Below, piece after piece: positions 1 through 12,200 of a stretch of 64,000 nucleotides of DNA. The translations under genes and the position numbers were made by a program. Position 1 is the first letter of the stretch. Each line of letters opens with the position of its first letter. The stretch is taken from the NCBI GenBank assembly GCA_933207985.1, contig OW240916.1, forward strand, positions 270,262,248 through 270,326,247, written 5' to 3'. The DNA is from Pelobates cultripes (Eukaryota; Chordata; Amphibia; Anura; Pelobatidae). A model generated the notes under the pieces. The model was given only the letters and a program-made list of their open reading frames with translations, was not told where the DNA came from and ran no database searches.

Positions 1-663
1 ATTTAGATTTTATTCATATTAAATTATGTTTAATTTATAAATATTTCATGTGTAATTAAAGCCCTATTTCTCCTGAACAAAATGATATATAATAAGTGTG
101 GGTGCATTAAATATGAAATAGGTAAATAATGGGACAAAGGAAAGAACACCCCTTAGCCACAGATGTAAGAAAACTTACTCGGTCACCAGAGGTAGGTTAC
201 AGAGGTAATAAGGGCTTAACCCTAAGAATGCAAATACATTAAAAAAGACAACTAATGAGGTCAGGCGTCTCCCTAAAAATAGGAAGGCACTGTGCCCCAC
301 TGGAATTACCTCTAAATTAAAAAAATCATCTTATTGGTAATAATCTTTATTTCAAAACAAACTTACAAAATTACTAAGTGCAATCAACAGTGAAATGTGG
401 TAACCAATAGTAGTTAAAAGGACGGAGACCTAGATAGCTCAGCATGATTTATAGTAAGAATTGAAATAATATTGCAAAATGAGCTACTAGAGTATAAACT
501 ATATCCTAGAATTATGTGTCAAGACATCAAAGAGTCTCATTCAAATAGACGAGATAGAATTAAGGGAAAGAGAAACACTACACAGTTACACCTATCCACT
601 TAAAGGGTGGCCACAGACACATACACATCTACAAGAAAGTCCTGTTGGTAAATACTTGAACTC
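1..663. other. Unassigned AT-rich DNA
   Basis: I see no open frame with family motifs, no RNA gene and no clear terminal repeats here. It is AT-rich and stops at the first scaffold gap. Confidence 0.5.
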
Positions 664-763
664 NNNNNNNNNNNNNNNNNNNNNNNNNNNNNNNNNNNNN
701 NNNNNNNNNNNNNNNNNNNNNNNNNNNNNNNNNNNNNNNNNNNNNNNNNNNNNNNNNNNNNNN
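664..763. other. Assembly gap, 100 N
   Basis: Exactly 100 N, the usual placeholder for a gap of unknown size. Sequence on the two sides need not be adjacent in the genome. Confidence 0.99.
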
Positions 764-781
764 CCGGGGATATAATAATAG

Positions 782-900
782 TACGTTGGTAACACGTTCC
801 GTACATTTAAAGAAAGAATGAAGGAGCATGTAAGGTCTCCAAAAAAAAGTTTGGAGACACCCATCTCCCGACATCCCAAGGATTGCCACAGTGGGGAATC
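782..900 (+). pseudogene. Penelope-like element GIY-YIG endonuclease remnant
   Basis: Read from base 782, the plus strand gives YVGNTFRTFKERMKEH followed by a lysine-rich stretch. This resembles the second half of the GIY-YIG nuclease core of Penelope-like elements (a YxG-type motif, then R-x-K-x-R-x-x-E-H). The frame is blocked upstream by a TAG at 779-781 and by the N gap, so the first GIY motif cannot be seen. A second, shorter copy lies at 2,222. The family call rests on one short motif and is tentative. Confidence 0.45.
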
Positions 901-1199
901 TAAAGATCTAAAATTCTGTGGCTTGGAACTAGTGAAACGAGAGCAGAGACGCAGAGACTATTATAAAATATTGAGACAAAGCGAAGTGTAGATGGATACA
1001 CAAACTAAAGACCCTCCAACCCTTAGGTCTAAATGAGGGTTTTTCGTTCTCACCTTTTATTTGATTGGACTTGCCAGTTGGGTAACTTGTTTTCTTTAAA
1101 GTATCTACCTTTAAGATCCTGATCTTAATCATCTAGATGGTTAATATTGTACGTATATATCGTATTCTATTTTTTGCACTCACTATTTGCCCATTAACC

Positions 1200-2105
1200 A
1201 AAGAAGGCTCCTCCATTACTCCCTGTTTAATATGTATTTATTTATTTATAAAAATATTTTACCAGGAAAGATACATTGAGATTTCTCTCGTTTTCAAGTA
1301 TGTCCTGGGTCCACATAATATTGCATTGTTAGAATAGGGTACAATAAAGTAGAAAAACAATATTAATACGCAATATATACAAAATTTAACATAGAACAGG
1401 TAGAAAATATATAATTAACCATGATAGATGCATTCTGTTTTGAGATATGTAGAGAGAGGGATCTCTTAAAGGACTTTAGGTTTGGGGAAGATTTTAAAGT
1501 GTGCGGGAGGTCGTTCCATAATTGCGGTGATCTGTAGGAAAAGTGTGTAGAAAAAATCGGGCTGCTTTCTTTTCATATGGAGGTAAACTAAATAAAGTGC
1601 TGGTACTGGATCGGAGGTTATAGAAGGTGGGAACAGTCAGGGAGATCATTCTGCTCAGGTACAGTGGGAGCTTTCCAGAAAAGCTCTTAAACACAAGGCT
1701 GGAAAGATGAAGGGTGCGTCTGAATTTCAGCAACAGCCAGTTTAGTTCTTTGAGCATGTCACAATGGTGGGCCATATAATTACATTGTAGCACAAAGTGG
1801 CAGAACGAGTTATACAATGTATTAAGCTTATTAAAGTGGGTTTGCGGTGCAGGTACATATACTACATCCCCATAATCAATGATTGGCATCAGCATTTGCT
1901 GTACAATCTTTTCTTTTACTGTAGGGCTTAGGCAGGATTTGTTTCTGTACAGGGCACCTATTTTTTGGATAAAGTTTAGATTTAAGTTTTTATATATGGA
2001 GGCAACAACATAGATTGGGGGTCTAACAACATACCCAAGTATTTGAAAGAGTGGACTGCAGTCAGTGTGCTATTTGATTTTGTTTTGATATATTACCCCA
2101 CCTCT
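1200..2105 (-). pseudogene. LINE fragment, C-terminal part of reverse transcriptase ORF
   Basis: The longest open piece, at 1,895-1,494 on the minus strand (133 codons), contains IIDYGDVVY, FNKLNTLYNS and, in a second frame, PQLWNDLPHTLKSSPNLKSF. These are hallmarks of the region after the RT thumb in Jockey-superfamily LINEs (L2, CR1, Rex1). Upstream, 2,100-1,900 continues the same gene in broken frames (FKYLG-like sequence). The RT catalytic core and endonuclease are absent, so this is a 5'-truncated, frameshifted copy. The exact clade cannot be fixed without a search. Confidence 0.7.
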
Positions 2106-2221
2106 CCTTAATATCATAGGCTACATAACAATGTATATATTAGAGTATGATTAGATTTCAAAGTGTCCCTTTGTATTTCCTTCATCCCTTCTTTTTGATG
2201 GAATGAACTAAGGACAGCAAC

Positions 2222-2330
2222 ATGAATTTTAAAGAAAGAATCAAGGAGCATGTAAGGTCTCCAAAAAAAAAAAAACATTTGGAGACACACAACCAAGCTC
2301 CTAAAGCCTGTGGTCATGCATCTTTGGGCT
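2222..2330 (+). repeat. Second copy of the Penelope-like 3' segment
   Basis: Bases 2,226-2,288 repeat 806-860 with few changes and in the same orientation. Both carry the FKERxKEHVRSPKK coding pattern followed by a poly-A-like run and TTGGAGACAC. Being the same short stretch at two places about 1.4 kb apart, it suggests two copies of one dispersed element or an internal duplication. Direct evidence is the DNA similarity; the protein assignment is inference. Confidence 0.45.
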
Positions 2331-2399
2331 CAATGGATTTGTTGCATAATTTACCTGAGCAATATCCTCCTTTTCTGTTTCGAAAGATCAAGACCACGG

Positions 2400-3870
2400 C
2401 AACACACTAATTTTGAGTACTCTGAGACTGCCTGCATCAAAAGTCTTGTCTATTTGCAAAGAAATTCCCCTCTGTATGCTTGCTCGAGTCGTGGGACTAC
2501 ATTCTACCTCCATTCTACCTGTGGATGTATATTCCAGGTCCACTGCACTCACCTCAAAGCCGGGTTTCTATGTCAGAGCCCCACCGACAACCAACCAGTA
2601 CCGGTGACAGATGAGGTTCGGGAGGAGCTACAATGTTGGCTGGACAGCAGCAGGGCTGTAATGGTTGGGCTTTATTCGGCAGCTGACCGGATTTCGTCTT
2701 GGAGTCAAACGCCAGTCTATGGTCTGGGTGTGACCAGTGGCAGAGTGTACATGGGAGGGAATGAACAGCTCAGGATCTCTCCATGCACATCAATTGTTTG
2801 TAGCTCCTGGCAGATCCTTTGCCATCCACAGTCTGGTGAGGGAGAAGTCAGACTGTTTCATTCTGCTCAGGATGGACAACATGTCAGCTGTCCATTGTAT
2901 CCATTCTCACCTCCTATTGGACATCACGAAGATCTTCGACTTTTGTCTTCCTTGCGACATCTTCCGGAGGGCGGATTATCTGCCGGGAGACACCAATCTC
3001 TTGGGATATTCACTTTCCCCTTTTTTTCCGGATGGTGTTACCTTGGGCATTCCATTCCAAGGGCTTTGCTTCTGGATATATTTCATTTGGCGTACGGGTC
3101 TTGGGAGGCCACGTTGCAGACTTTCTATTTCCGTACTGCTTCTAATTACGCCTTTTCTCTTCTTCTCAGCATTGAAAGTGCAAAATATGAAGCCTCCTGC
3201 CATGTTGTAAAATTGAGGATTATTCTAGCTGTACTAATAATCTTCATTTTAGTAATGACCGGAGGTGAGTATTTTCACTTCCATTCCCCCCCTCTTTTTT
3301 CTATTCTTCTGTTTCTTCCTTTGCTCATCTTGCTTGTATGGTGGCAATTTTCACATGTCTATACTCTATTTTTTTCTTCGGGTTTGCCTTCTATTGTTAT
3401 TTAGATTTATTGGTTATGGGTATTGTTTAATCGTACTTCTAGTTATTTTTATAATTGATTAATTTATAATACAAATTATTATTTTCGTATAGTTGCTTGA
3501 TTTCTGTGTTCTCATTGTTTTGTTCATCCTCGGACTAGTGTCAACAACTGTTACACATTCTCTTTTTAGTTTGATTTGTCCCTGAAGGTACTGTGGATGT
3601 TTGAGTTGGCTTCTGGGAGTCGTCACTTTTCTGGACAGTGATTCCAGAAGTTCCTGTTTGTTGTTTTTGATTTCGCTTTTAAAAAAAGGAGGCGCTTAGA
3701 TCACTCTTCCTTATATACGCCTTACTGCCGTTTGATTGGTTCTTTATTCTATGTGTTTTCTTTGCTGCTGTGGAGCTAGTAAACAGAGTTTATGCAATAT
3801 ACTCACCTCCTGTCGTTACTAAAATTAAGATTATTAGTACACTAAAGCTAGCATAATATTCAATTACTTG
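2400..3870 (+). mobile_element. DIRS-type retrotransposon, internally deleted (copy A)
   Basis: Translation in shifting frames gives DIRS RNase H signatures: VYGLGVTSGRV near 2,720, then SFAIHSLVREKSDC and LLRMDNMSAV at 2,815-2,890 (157-codon frame at 2,737-3,210). The sequence then jumps to FYFRTASNYAF at about 3,120-3,150, which matches the end of a DIRS tyrosine recombinase, so most of the recombinase has been deleted. It finishes with an inverted repeat pair, 3,213-3,277 against 3,794-3,863, sharing the CTCACCTCCTGTC core that also bounds copy B at 30.7-37.8 kb. RT and gag are not recognisable. At least three frame breaks make it inactive. Confidence 0.75.
3213..3863. repeat. DIRS inverted terminal repeat pair, copy A
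   Basis: Bases 3,213-3,277 are the approximate reverse complement of 3,794-3,863. Shared words include GGAGGTGAGTAT and its complement ATACTCACCTCC, and TACTAATAATCTT with its complement. Inverted terminal repeats and a short internal complementary region are expected for DIRS elements. Confidence 0.7.
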
Positions 3871-4499
3871 TAGCTGAGTAGTGTGTTTGAGTCAGTCTGA
3901 ATTCCTGGCATGGACTTTTTTGTCTTAGTTGTCTGTAAACTACAGAAGTGGAAAGCTCTAAAATTTGCAAGAAAATTGCCTGATGGCTCCAATACTCTAT
4001 AGGGCATCTGCGGGAGTCATTTGATCAGATATAACAGAGCTGAATCCACTATTTTCAGGATATAAGTGAGGAGTATTTACTGTCTGCATCAGTCCAACAT
4101 AAAAATCAGGCCCTACCTGATCAGCTATTTTTTCTTAAGTTTTTCCATTTGGATTTTATTTGCCAAAGTTCTGAGTTTAGAGAATAACTCCAACCGTAGT
4201 CGACCCGCTACCTGCAGAGATGCTCCCGTTCAGCTGAATGCTGCCAGGGGTAGTCCCACACCTCGTCAGACTTTCTTCATTATAAGTTAATCTTGCATTC
4301 ATATAGTACAGCACTCACCCTTGTTAAACAATTATACTTTTCTCTCTCATTAGTTCATGCTCATGCAATCCCAGGCATCTCTTTGATAACTACAACTTCC
4401 TCTTTTACCCAGCTGAAGGCACCCCCCCAAGCTAACCTTTCAGCCAATAGCTTTTTATGCTACGTTACAGACAAGATTATACAGTTAAGGAATTAATTC
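3871..4499. other. Unassigned
   Basis: No coding motif, tandem array or terminal repeat recognised. Open frames here of 67-74 codons lack any family signature. Confidence 0.4.
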
Positions 4500-6870
4500 T
4501 CCCCTCTTTGCTCCTCTGTCTCTAAGCTGCACCTGGGCCGTACCTTCCCTATCCTTCAGGACTTCTCAGCTACTGAACAGGAGGTGTCTGCACTTCTCCT
4601 CTTATCCCACCACTTGTCCACTTGATCTTGTCCCCTTCCATCACACCAGATCTCTCTCTCCGTGTCTTGTACTATACTTAACACATCATCAAATGCTCTT
4701 CTCATCTGGTGTTGTCCCTACTCCCCTTAAACATGCTACTGTCATATCCATCCTAAAAGAGTGATCTCTACACCCGTCTTCCACCTTACAGCTATTGTCC
4801 CATATCCCTGCCCCCTTTATCCTCAGTGCTTCTAGAAACACTCGTTTGGTTTGCTTCTTCTATTCCAACTCTCTCCTCGACCTACTTCAATCTGGCATCC
4901 GCCCCCTCCACTTTACTGAGACTACTTTAATTAAAGTTACAAATTACCTAATTGCAGTTAAATCCAAGGCCACTATTCCATATGAATTCTCCTTGATCTC
5001 TCTGCCGCCTTTGACACTGTTGTTCATATCCTCATTCTCCAAACTCTTCAATCCCTCTGTCTCTGTGACACTGTCCTCTCATGGTTCTCCTCCTATCTCT
5101 CCCAGTGTTCATTCAGTGTCTCCTTTTCCAATGGCACCTCCACCCCTCGTCCTGTCTTAGTTGGAGTCCCCCAAGGATCTGTCCTTGGCCCCCTTCTGTT
5201 TTTTACTTACACAGCCTCTCTTGACAAACGTATTAATTCCTTTGGATTCCACTGCCACCTGTGCACTGATGACAACCAGATATATCTCTCGTCCCCTGAT
5301 ATCTTCCCCACTGGTCTACATGTTATCGCATGCCTTTCTTCCATCTTTGACTTGATGTTATCTTGCTTTTTGAAACTCAGTCTCTGTAAAACCAAGCTTC
5401 TTATTTTTCCTCCTTGTAATACTGACCCTCTTCTTTCACTTTTCATCAAGTTGATGGTACCTGCATCAGTCTGTCCTTGCAAGTCTCGGAGTTATCTTTG
5501 ATTCTGGCTTTACCTTTGCGCCTCATATCCAGTATGTTGCTAAAACCTGTCGATTTCACCTTAAAAACATTGTCTGTATCTGCCCCTTTTCACCCAAGAT
5601 GCTGCTGAGGGGTTTGTCCATGTTCTGTAATCTCTCACATGTAATACTCTACAAGTTGGTCTCCCCAGAATCCATACTGCCCCACTACAGTCTGTAATGA
5701 ATGCTGTTGCCAGGCTGATCTTTCTCACCTGACGCTCCTCCCATACCTCAACCCTCTGTCGATCCTTACACTGGCTTCCTGTAATCAGATGTTGATTTAA
5801 AATACTAACTCTTACCTATAAAGCTCTAAACAACTCTAGCCCCTACTACATGTCTTCACTAATGCATGGTATGCCCCTTCTCGGTTTCTGCACTCTGCCT
5901 GTGACCTTCTCCTGTTTGCTGCTTGCACCCTTACTGCTAACTCAAGTCTGCAGGACATTTCACAGGTGGTTCCTTTCCTTTAGAACAGCCTGCCTACCCC
6001 CACCAGACTCTTCCCTAGTCTTCAAACATGTAAGAATTCCCTCAAAATCCATTTGTTCAGAAAGGCCAACAGAGTAAATTCCATGTCACATATCTGTCCC
6101 TTGCTCTGTCCTAAAGAGCCACACTTCACTCTCACCTCCAGTCCTGTTACTTTACCATATTGTTTATTTGCTTTCCCATTTGATGCCTTTCCTACTGTGT
6201 TGTTATACTCCACCTTAGACTGTAAGCTCATTTGAGCAGGGTCCTAATCAACCTATTGTTCCTGTATCATTCTGCAATTGTCTTGTTTATTGTTTAAAGG
6301 ACCACTATAGTGCCAGGAAAACAAACTCGTTTTCCTGGCACTATAGTGCCCTGAGGGTGCCCCCACCCTCAGGGTCCCGCTCCCGCCGGGCTCTATGGGG
6401 AGGAAGGGGGTTAAAAACTCACCTTTCCCCGGCGCTGGGCTCGCTCAGCGCTGGGGACTCTTCTCCTCCTTTGGCCGTCATCGGCTGAATGCGCATGCGC
6501 GGCAAGAGCCGCGCGCGCATTCAGCCAGTCCATAGGAAAGCATGCTCAATTCTTTCCTATGAACGCTGGCGTCTTCTCACTGTGAAAATCACAGTGAGAA
6601 GCGCAGAAGCGCCTCTAGCGGCTGTCAATGAGGCAGCAACTAGAGGCTGGATTTACCCAAAGGTAAACATAGCAGTTTCTCTGAAACTGCTATGTTTACA
6701 GCAGGCATGATTAATTCCAGATGGACCTGGCACCCAGACCACTTCATTGAGCTGAAGTGGTCTGGGTGCCTATAGTGGCCCTTTAAATTCCCCCTTTCAT
6801 AATATTGTAAAGAGCTGCAGAATAAGTTGGCGCTATATAAATGCCAATAATAATGATTATAATAATGAAA
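4500..6870 (+). mobile_element. L2-clade LINE, frameshifted, 3' half
   Basis: Frames joined by eye on the plus strand show the RT core: LSAAFDTV near 4,997, [14 protein letters not shown] at 5,161-5,200, a degenerate catalytic box ([11 protein letters not shown], normally YADD) near 5,262, then a cysteine-poor C-terminal stretch. Vocabulary and order fit L2. The 3' end shows the classic tail GGCGCTATATAAATGCCAAT then TAATAATAATGA at about 6,828-6,865. That tail is cut by a TTAA MITE at 6,294-6,786: 3' UTR text continues on both sides. Many stops and shifts make this an old, dead copy; the endonuclease is absent. Confidence 0.8.
6294..6786. mobile_element. TTAA-target MITE (piggyBac/Kolobok type) nested in L2
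   Basis: The element is bounded by TTAA on both sides (6,294-6,297 and 6,783-6,786). Its ends are inverted: TTAAAGGACCACTATAGTGC at the left and the complement of TTAAAGGGCCACTATAGGCA at the right. It has no coding capacity and folds into several hairpins: ACTATAGTGCC arms at 6,304-6,347, AACATAGCAGTTTC arms at 6,665-6,695, and CCAGACCACTTC arms at 6,733-6,769. It interrupts the L2 3' tail, so it is younger than that copy. Family assignment within the TTAA superfamilies is open. Confidence 0.82.
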
Positions 6871-8639
6871 GGTGATATTAAAAAATATAGAATATTCAGC
6901 TAGAGAAAAGCAAGGGGACAAGAACAGAACCTTGGTGTATTTTAACAGATACAGGTAGTGAAGAGAAAGTGTCTGAAAAGGAGACACTGAAAGAACAATT
7001 TGAGATATCAAATTTGGTCAAAGAAAGTATAGTGTCAGAGATACTTAAATTAGTGTAAAGTTAGCTGGCTGAATATCAAGTGGTGATTGGAGAGTGCTGT
7101 TTAGATTTGGTTAAGAGAAAATAAAATTTTATTTTCTTTCGTGCTGTTCCAGTTGGCATGTTGGGGTTGGATTCCCGATTGTATGGGGTTAAGTAGGGAG
7201 GTAGATGAGAGAAAATGAGATAGGCAAATGTTGACCTATCTTTCCAGTAACTTAGATGCTAGAGAATGAAGCAAATATATAGGGGGATAGCCGTAAAGTA
7301 GAGATCTAAAGAGGGTGTCTGTGCATTTAAAAGAAACAAAATACAAAATTGAACTGAGGACAACCATAGAAATACAGATTATGTCACAAAAAGTTTACAA
7401 TGAACTCATATACTACAATCTCAATTATTTTGACAAATCAAGGCTCATGTTTCTCAGATAATGGATAATTACTTTCTCTGGAGAGTTTCAATATAATAGC
7501 TGAGTTTGCAACCAAGAAATGTTATATTAGTCGTATGTCAGAATGATGAAGAGACATTTGCTTTACAAAGCACTACATTCTGTTCTAAATAAATGAAAAA
7601 AGCAAAATCATTATGGAGGACTTGAGAAAATAATATATTAAATACATAACAGTCCAAATGGTTGTTGGTGCAGTTAATTATCTCGTGTCGTAGAGCTGTA
7701 TGTGGTCCGGGTAAGGGTCTTGGGGTATGGGTGGGGTTGAGGGAAGGGTATGTCATCCCTCTTTTGGTCCCTGTTACTTCAGTATAGGTCTTATCTTCTT
7801 TATCAAAGTTCAGGGTGTTTTGTGTGTGGTTTAGTGCGTGGTTTGACTTTTTCCTGTTTGTGTGTGTAGTTTGGGGTTGTTTCTAGTACAATGTTTCCGT
7901 CTATTTGGTTGACTTCTCTGTCTTTTTCTTCTGTTATCGTGAGGTAGTACAACTGTGGTTAAGGTATGTTAGGGGTTGTGGGTCATTTCCCCACGGGTGT
8001 GTTACCCTCTCTCCCCTTCTCCTGTGTCGCCGATCCCTGGGTGATTAGAGTCTTATTCGGTGCTTTCACAATCTTACCTGCCAGGGGGTCCGGGATAGGT
8101 TATGTGGGCACTGGTCGATCCCACAGGAGTCCTGAGGTAGGTCAGGGTGGTGGGGGGGGGGCTGAGGGAGGTTGCTTTGTTTAGGTAATGCATTGTTCAA
8201 GTGTGCCCCGTTTTCTCTTGTGTCGCGTCTCCTCCCACCCTGTGCTCGTGAGTGTGTTAGGTAAATGTACCATGGCCTCCATAGTTCTGTGTGTTTCTTC
8301 ATCACTGTAAGTCTGTATTCTTTGCCTCCGCTGTGTGGATTTCTTCAACTTTCTGTTGCCATTGCGCAATCGAGGGTGGTTGTGTGCTTTTCCACATCGT
8401 TGGGATTAGGGCTTTAGCCGTATTGAGTAGATGTCTCATAATGGATCTCTTGTATTGTGCAACGGATTGGTCCGTGAAGTGGAGTAGTGCGGTTTCAATG
8501 CTGAGTTCTGGTATATCACCTAAGATCTCGTTCAGTTCTTGTCAGATTTGTTCCCCCTTCTACGAAACTGGCGCATTTATGCAAAACCTCTGCCCTAGCC
8601 GCTACATCTTTTGAACCCAAATCCTTTTCCTATGCTGTT
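6871..8639. other. Unassigned; GC-richer block 7,900-8,600
   Basis: No recognisable coding domain. From about 7,900 to 8,600 composition shifts to GC-rich, with a G run near 8,150. It could be a 5' UTR or ORF1 portion of a LINE on the minus strand, but I find no motif to support that. Confidence 0.35.
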
Positions 8640-9257
8640 TCTAAGGATCAGCTCAATGAAGTGGTCAGGGTGCCAGGTCCCTCTAGTTTTAACCCTGCAG
8701 CTGAAAACATAGCAGTTTCAGAGATGTTTCACTAGAGGATTAATCCAGCCTCTAGTGGCTGTCTCACTGACAGCCGCTAGAGGCACGTCCGCAATTCTCA
8801 CTGAAAACTCACTGTGAGAAGACGCTGGCTGTCCATAGGAAAACACTGAGTAATGCTTTCCTAAGGGCAGTTTGAATGCGCACGCGGCTCTTGCCGTGCA
8901 TGCGCATTCGGATCTGACGTCGGCAGGGGGAGGAGAGGTCACCAGCGCCGAGGGAGCCCGACGCTGGAGAAAGGTAAGTGGCTGACTGGGTTTAAAGGGG
9001 TTAAAACCCCTTCAGCCATTTATCTTAATCCAGTGCCGGGCTCTCTCGGCGCTGGTGAACTCTCCTCCCCCGCCGACATCAAGAGCCGCGCACGCGCATT
9101 CAAACAGTCCATAGGAAAGCATTTCTCAATGCTTTCCTATGGACGTTCTGCAAGCTGGATGCGATTTTTGCATCTGGAGGGTTAAAATCTGGGAAAACTG
9201 GCACCCAGACCACTTCATTGAGCTGAAGTGGTCTGGGTGACTATAGTGTCACTTTAA
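8640..9257. mobile_element. Head-to-head foldback MITE of the CCACTATAG family
   Basis: Two copies of the MITE seen at 6,294 lie in opposite orientations and meet at the palindrome GGGGTTAAAACCCC (8,997-9,010). Paired words on the two sides include CCAGCGCCGAG/CTCGGCGCTGG, GGGGGAGGAG/CTCCTCCCCC and ATGCGCA-type stretches. The right end keeps the terminal repeat and a TTAA at 9,254-9,257. The left end lacks the CCACTATAG terminus, so it is truncated. There is no coding content. Confidence 0.65.
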
Positions 9258-12200
9258 ATACCATGGGTTGTCTACTTTTACAAATGGTATGCCAAGATGG
9301 GAAATATAAGACAGATATCGCACTAGCGAACGCTAGAGCCAAAATAAATGTAGTATTTTTCTGCAGAAAACACCATTATGAAGCGAAATCGACCAAGCGG
9401 GTCTCAGCAACGAAAAATTCAGAAGGCAAAAGAAAAGTCAGCTGAGGAGATGTCTGGATCAATTTTAAAATATGTTGCACCTTCAACATCTACCGCAGAA
9501 GGAGAAAGCGCTGAAGACGTTCAGTCTGTTGAATCCAGAGGTGAAATGCCTGAAGTATCTTCTCAAGAAGCTTCGTATGTGAAAGCACAAGAATTGGAGA
9601 AGATCATTTTATCTTCAAGCGGTGAAAGTGATGTAGATGAAGGCGATGCCAGCATCAGCAAGACTCTGATGATGATGATGAAGAAGAAGAGGAGACTGTT
9701 TGACTGTCAGTTTATTCTAATGTTGCTGCTTGGCCAGTTCCAGTTCCAGATGTTTTAAGAGTGGACCTTATTAAGAGGGGAAGTGAACCTTTCCAAAATA
9801 GAGATGGGCCATTCAGTCCTGTTGAAAGGCAAGGAGAGAAATCAAAAGGGAAGAGTCGACAGTTGACCACTGCATGGTTCTATAAGGCTCTGCCTAATGG
9901 CAAAAAAATTCTTAGAACGTGGATGGTGTACTCTCCATCAAAACAAAGTTTGTTTTGTTTTTGCTGCAGACTTTTTGCTGTTGATGACAAAGTAACAGGG
10001 GCATCCAGTTTTGTTACTGGGTTTCAATTGTGGTGGAAGCTGAACCCAAAGGTGTCTGATCATGAGGCTTCTGAGCAGCATCTTACATGCTTGGAGAAAT
10101 GGAAGACCTTGAGAGCAGGATTAAAGCTACAAAATTGCATTGATCATTTCCATCAAACAACAGTGGACAGAGAGTAAAGGAAATGGAGGGATATTTTGCA
10201 TCGCCTTTTAGATGTAACTTTGTTTCTGGCTCACCAGAATCTTCCCTTTCGTGGTCATAGAGAGACCATGTCATCCGCAAACAAAGGCAACTTCCTCGAA
10301 TTGGTAGAATTGCTCTCAAACTATGATCCCATTTTAAAGGAACATTTCATGAGGCTGAAACATGCTGTTGCATCTGGAAAGAGAATGACTTCCTATTTCT
10401 CTCCAAAAATTCAGAACAAATTAATTTGTCTTTTGGGAAATCACGTGAAGGACAAAATAGTGGCTGATATCAAGAAAGCAAAGTACTTTGGGATTCTTTT
10501 TGACAGCACCCCTGATGTGTCCCACACTGATCAGATGTGTGAAGTGATCAGATATGTTCATATTGAAGGGGACCATGTTGAAGTAAAGGAATCATTCTTG
10601 GGCTTCTTTCCTGTTGCTGAAAAGACTGCTGCTGAGCTCACAGAAAATATCCTGCAACATCTGGAGGAAGATGGACTAGACATAAGCCTTTGCCGTGGTC
10701 AAGGATATGATAATGCTGCAACTATGGCAGGGATTCATGGTGGTGTTCAGGCAAAAATAAAAGAGATTAATCCCAAGGCTTTGTTTATGCCATGTGCAAA
10801 CCATTCCCTGAACCTATGTGGGGTGCACTCATTTGGAAGTGTTGCTTCCTGTGTGACCTTTTTTGGAACATTGGAGAGAGTGTATTCCTTTTTTTCGGTT
10901 TCTACACATCGTTGGGAATTGCTGATGGAAAATGTAGGTGTGACAGTGAAAAGACTTTCCCAAACAAGATGGAGCGCTCATTATGATGCTGTGAAGCCAG
11001 TGAGGGCAAATTTTGAAAAACTGACTTCAGCCCTTGAAAAATTATGTAATCCCAAAGAAAATGTGGACACAAGAGGATCGGCACAGATGTTGCTGTCTGC
11101 TGTATGTGATTTTCCTTTTTTGTGTTACCTTTCTTTCTAGTGTGAAGTTCTAGAAGAAGTTAATATGACACAGAAATATTTGCAAACTGTGGGACTCACT
11201 CTTGAAAAGTGCATTGTGAAACTACAAGGTTTGAAAGCGTTTCTAGCAGATCAGCGCAGTGAAATTGTGGAGAAGGCAATTTGTTATGCAACTACTACGT
11301 GTAAAGAAATGGACATTTCAATGGAAAGAAGAGGGAGAGTAAAGCTCCGTAAAACAATGCCAGGAGAGAAGGCAAAGGACGCTGGTCTCACATTGCCAGA
11401 GGAAATGAAAAGGGCTATGTTTGAGTGCCTTGATCATTTTCATCACGAGTTGGAAATTCGTTCTCAGTCAATTGAAAAAATCCTTTCAATGTTTGCTGTT
11501 GGCTGTTCAGCCAAGCTCTCTGGTTGTGGCAACAGAGAAAGATATTCGTAATTATACTCCAAAATTGACTGAGATTTTTGACGAATTCTCTAATGAAGAC
11601 ATCTTTAGGGAAATTGAACGTCTTCGGAGGCATTTGGAAGCTGCCAAGATCAGTGTTGAAGAAGCAGAGAAATGGACGGCATTGCAGTTCCTGGAGTTCA
11701 TTGTTAAATGGGATTATTGTGAATCTCTGCCAAATTTGTCACTGTGTTTAAGATTCTTTTTGACTCTCTGTGTGTCTATTGCTTCATGTGAAAGAAGTTT
11801 TTCCAAATTAAAATTGATAAAAAATTACTTTCGCTCAACCATGAGTAAGACAAGGTTGACAAATCTGGCTATACTTTCAATTGAGCATGAATATGCAAGG
11901 AAGATTGGCTTTGATGAAGTAATCAATAAATTTGCAGAAATGAAGGCTCGAAGGCAGCGGATGTGAATCATTGCACATTACCTCTGCCGAATAGACTGAG
12001 TGGTCACTTTGGATCTGTGTGTTTTTTTGCTTATAGAAAGCATATTAACTGTTAAGTAAATGTTAATTATTTAAATTTTATTTATTTCTAAGTTAAATTA
12101 TTTTTCATAGTTCCATTTTTTTCAAGGTGATATACAGTTTACAAATTTGTGAAATAAATATTATTGAAAACATTGAAAAAATTGTGGGTGTTTTCTTACA

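Noticed and set aside
9254..9257. 5' end of the hAT element at the TTAA
   Set aside because: That TTAA closes the neighbouring MITE; no CAGGGG-type hAT end is present there.
9378..11966. Host ZMYM1-like gene
   Set aside because: Stops and frameshifts without introns, plus a hAT terminal repeat at 12,269, show it is a dead transposon.
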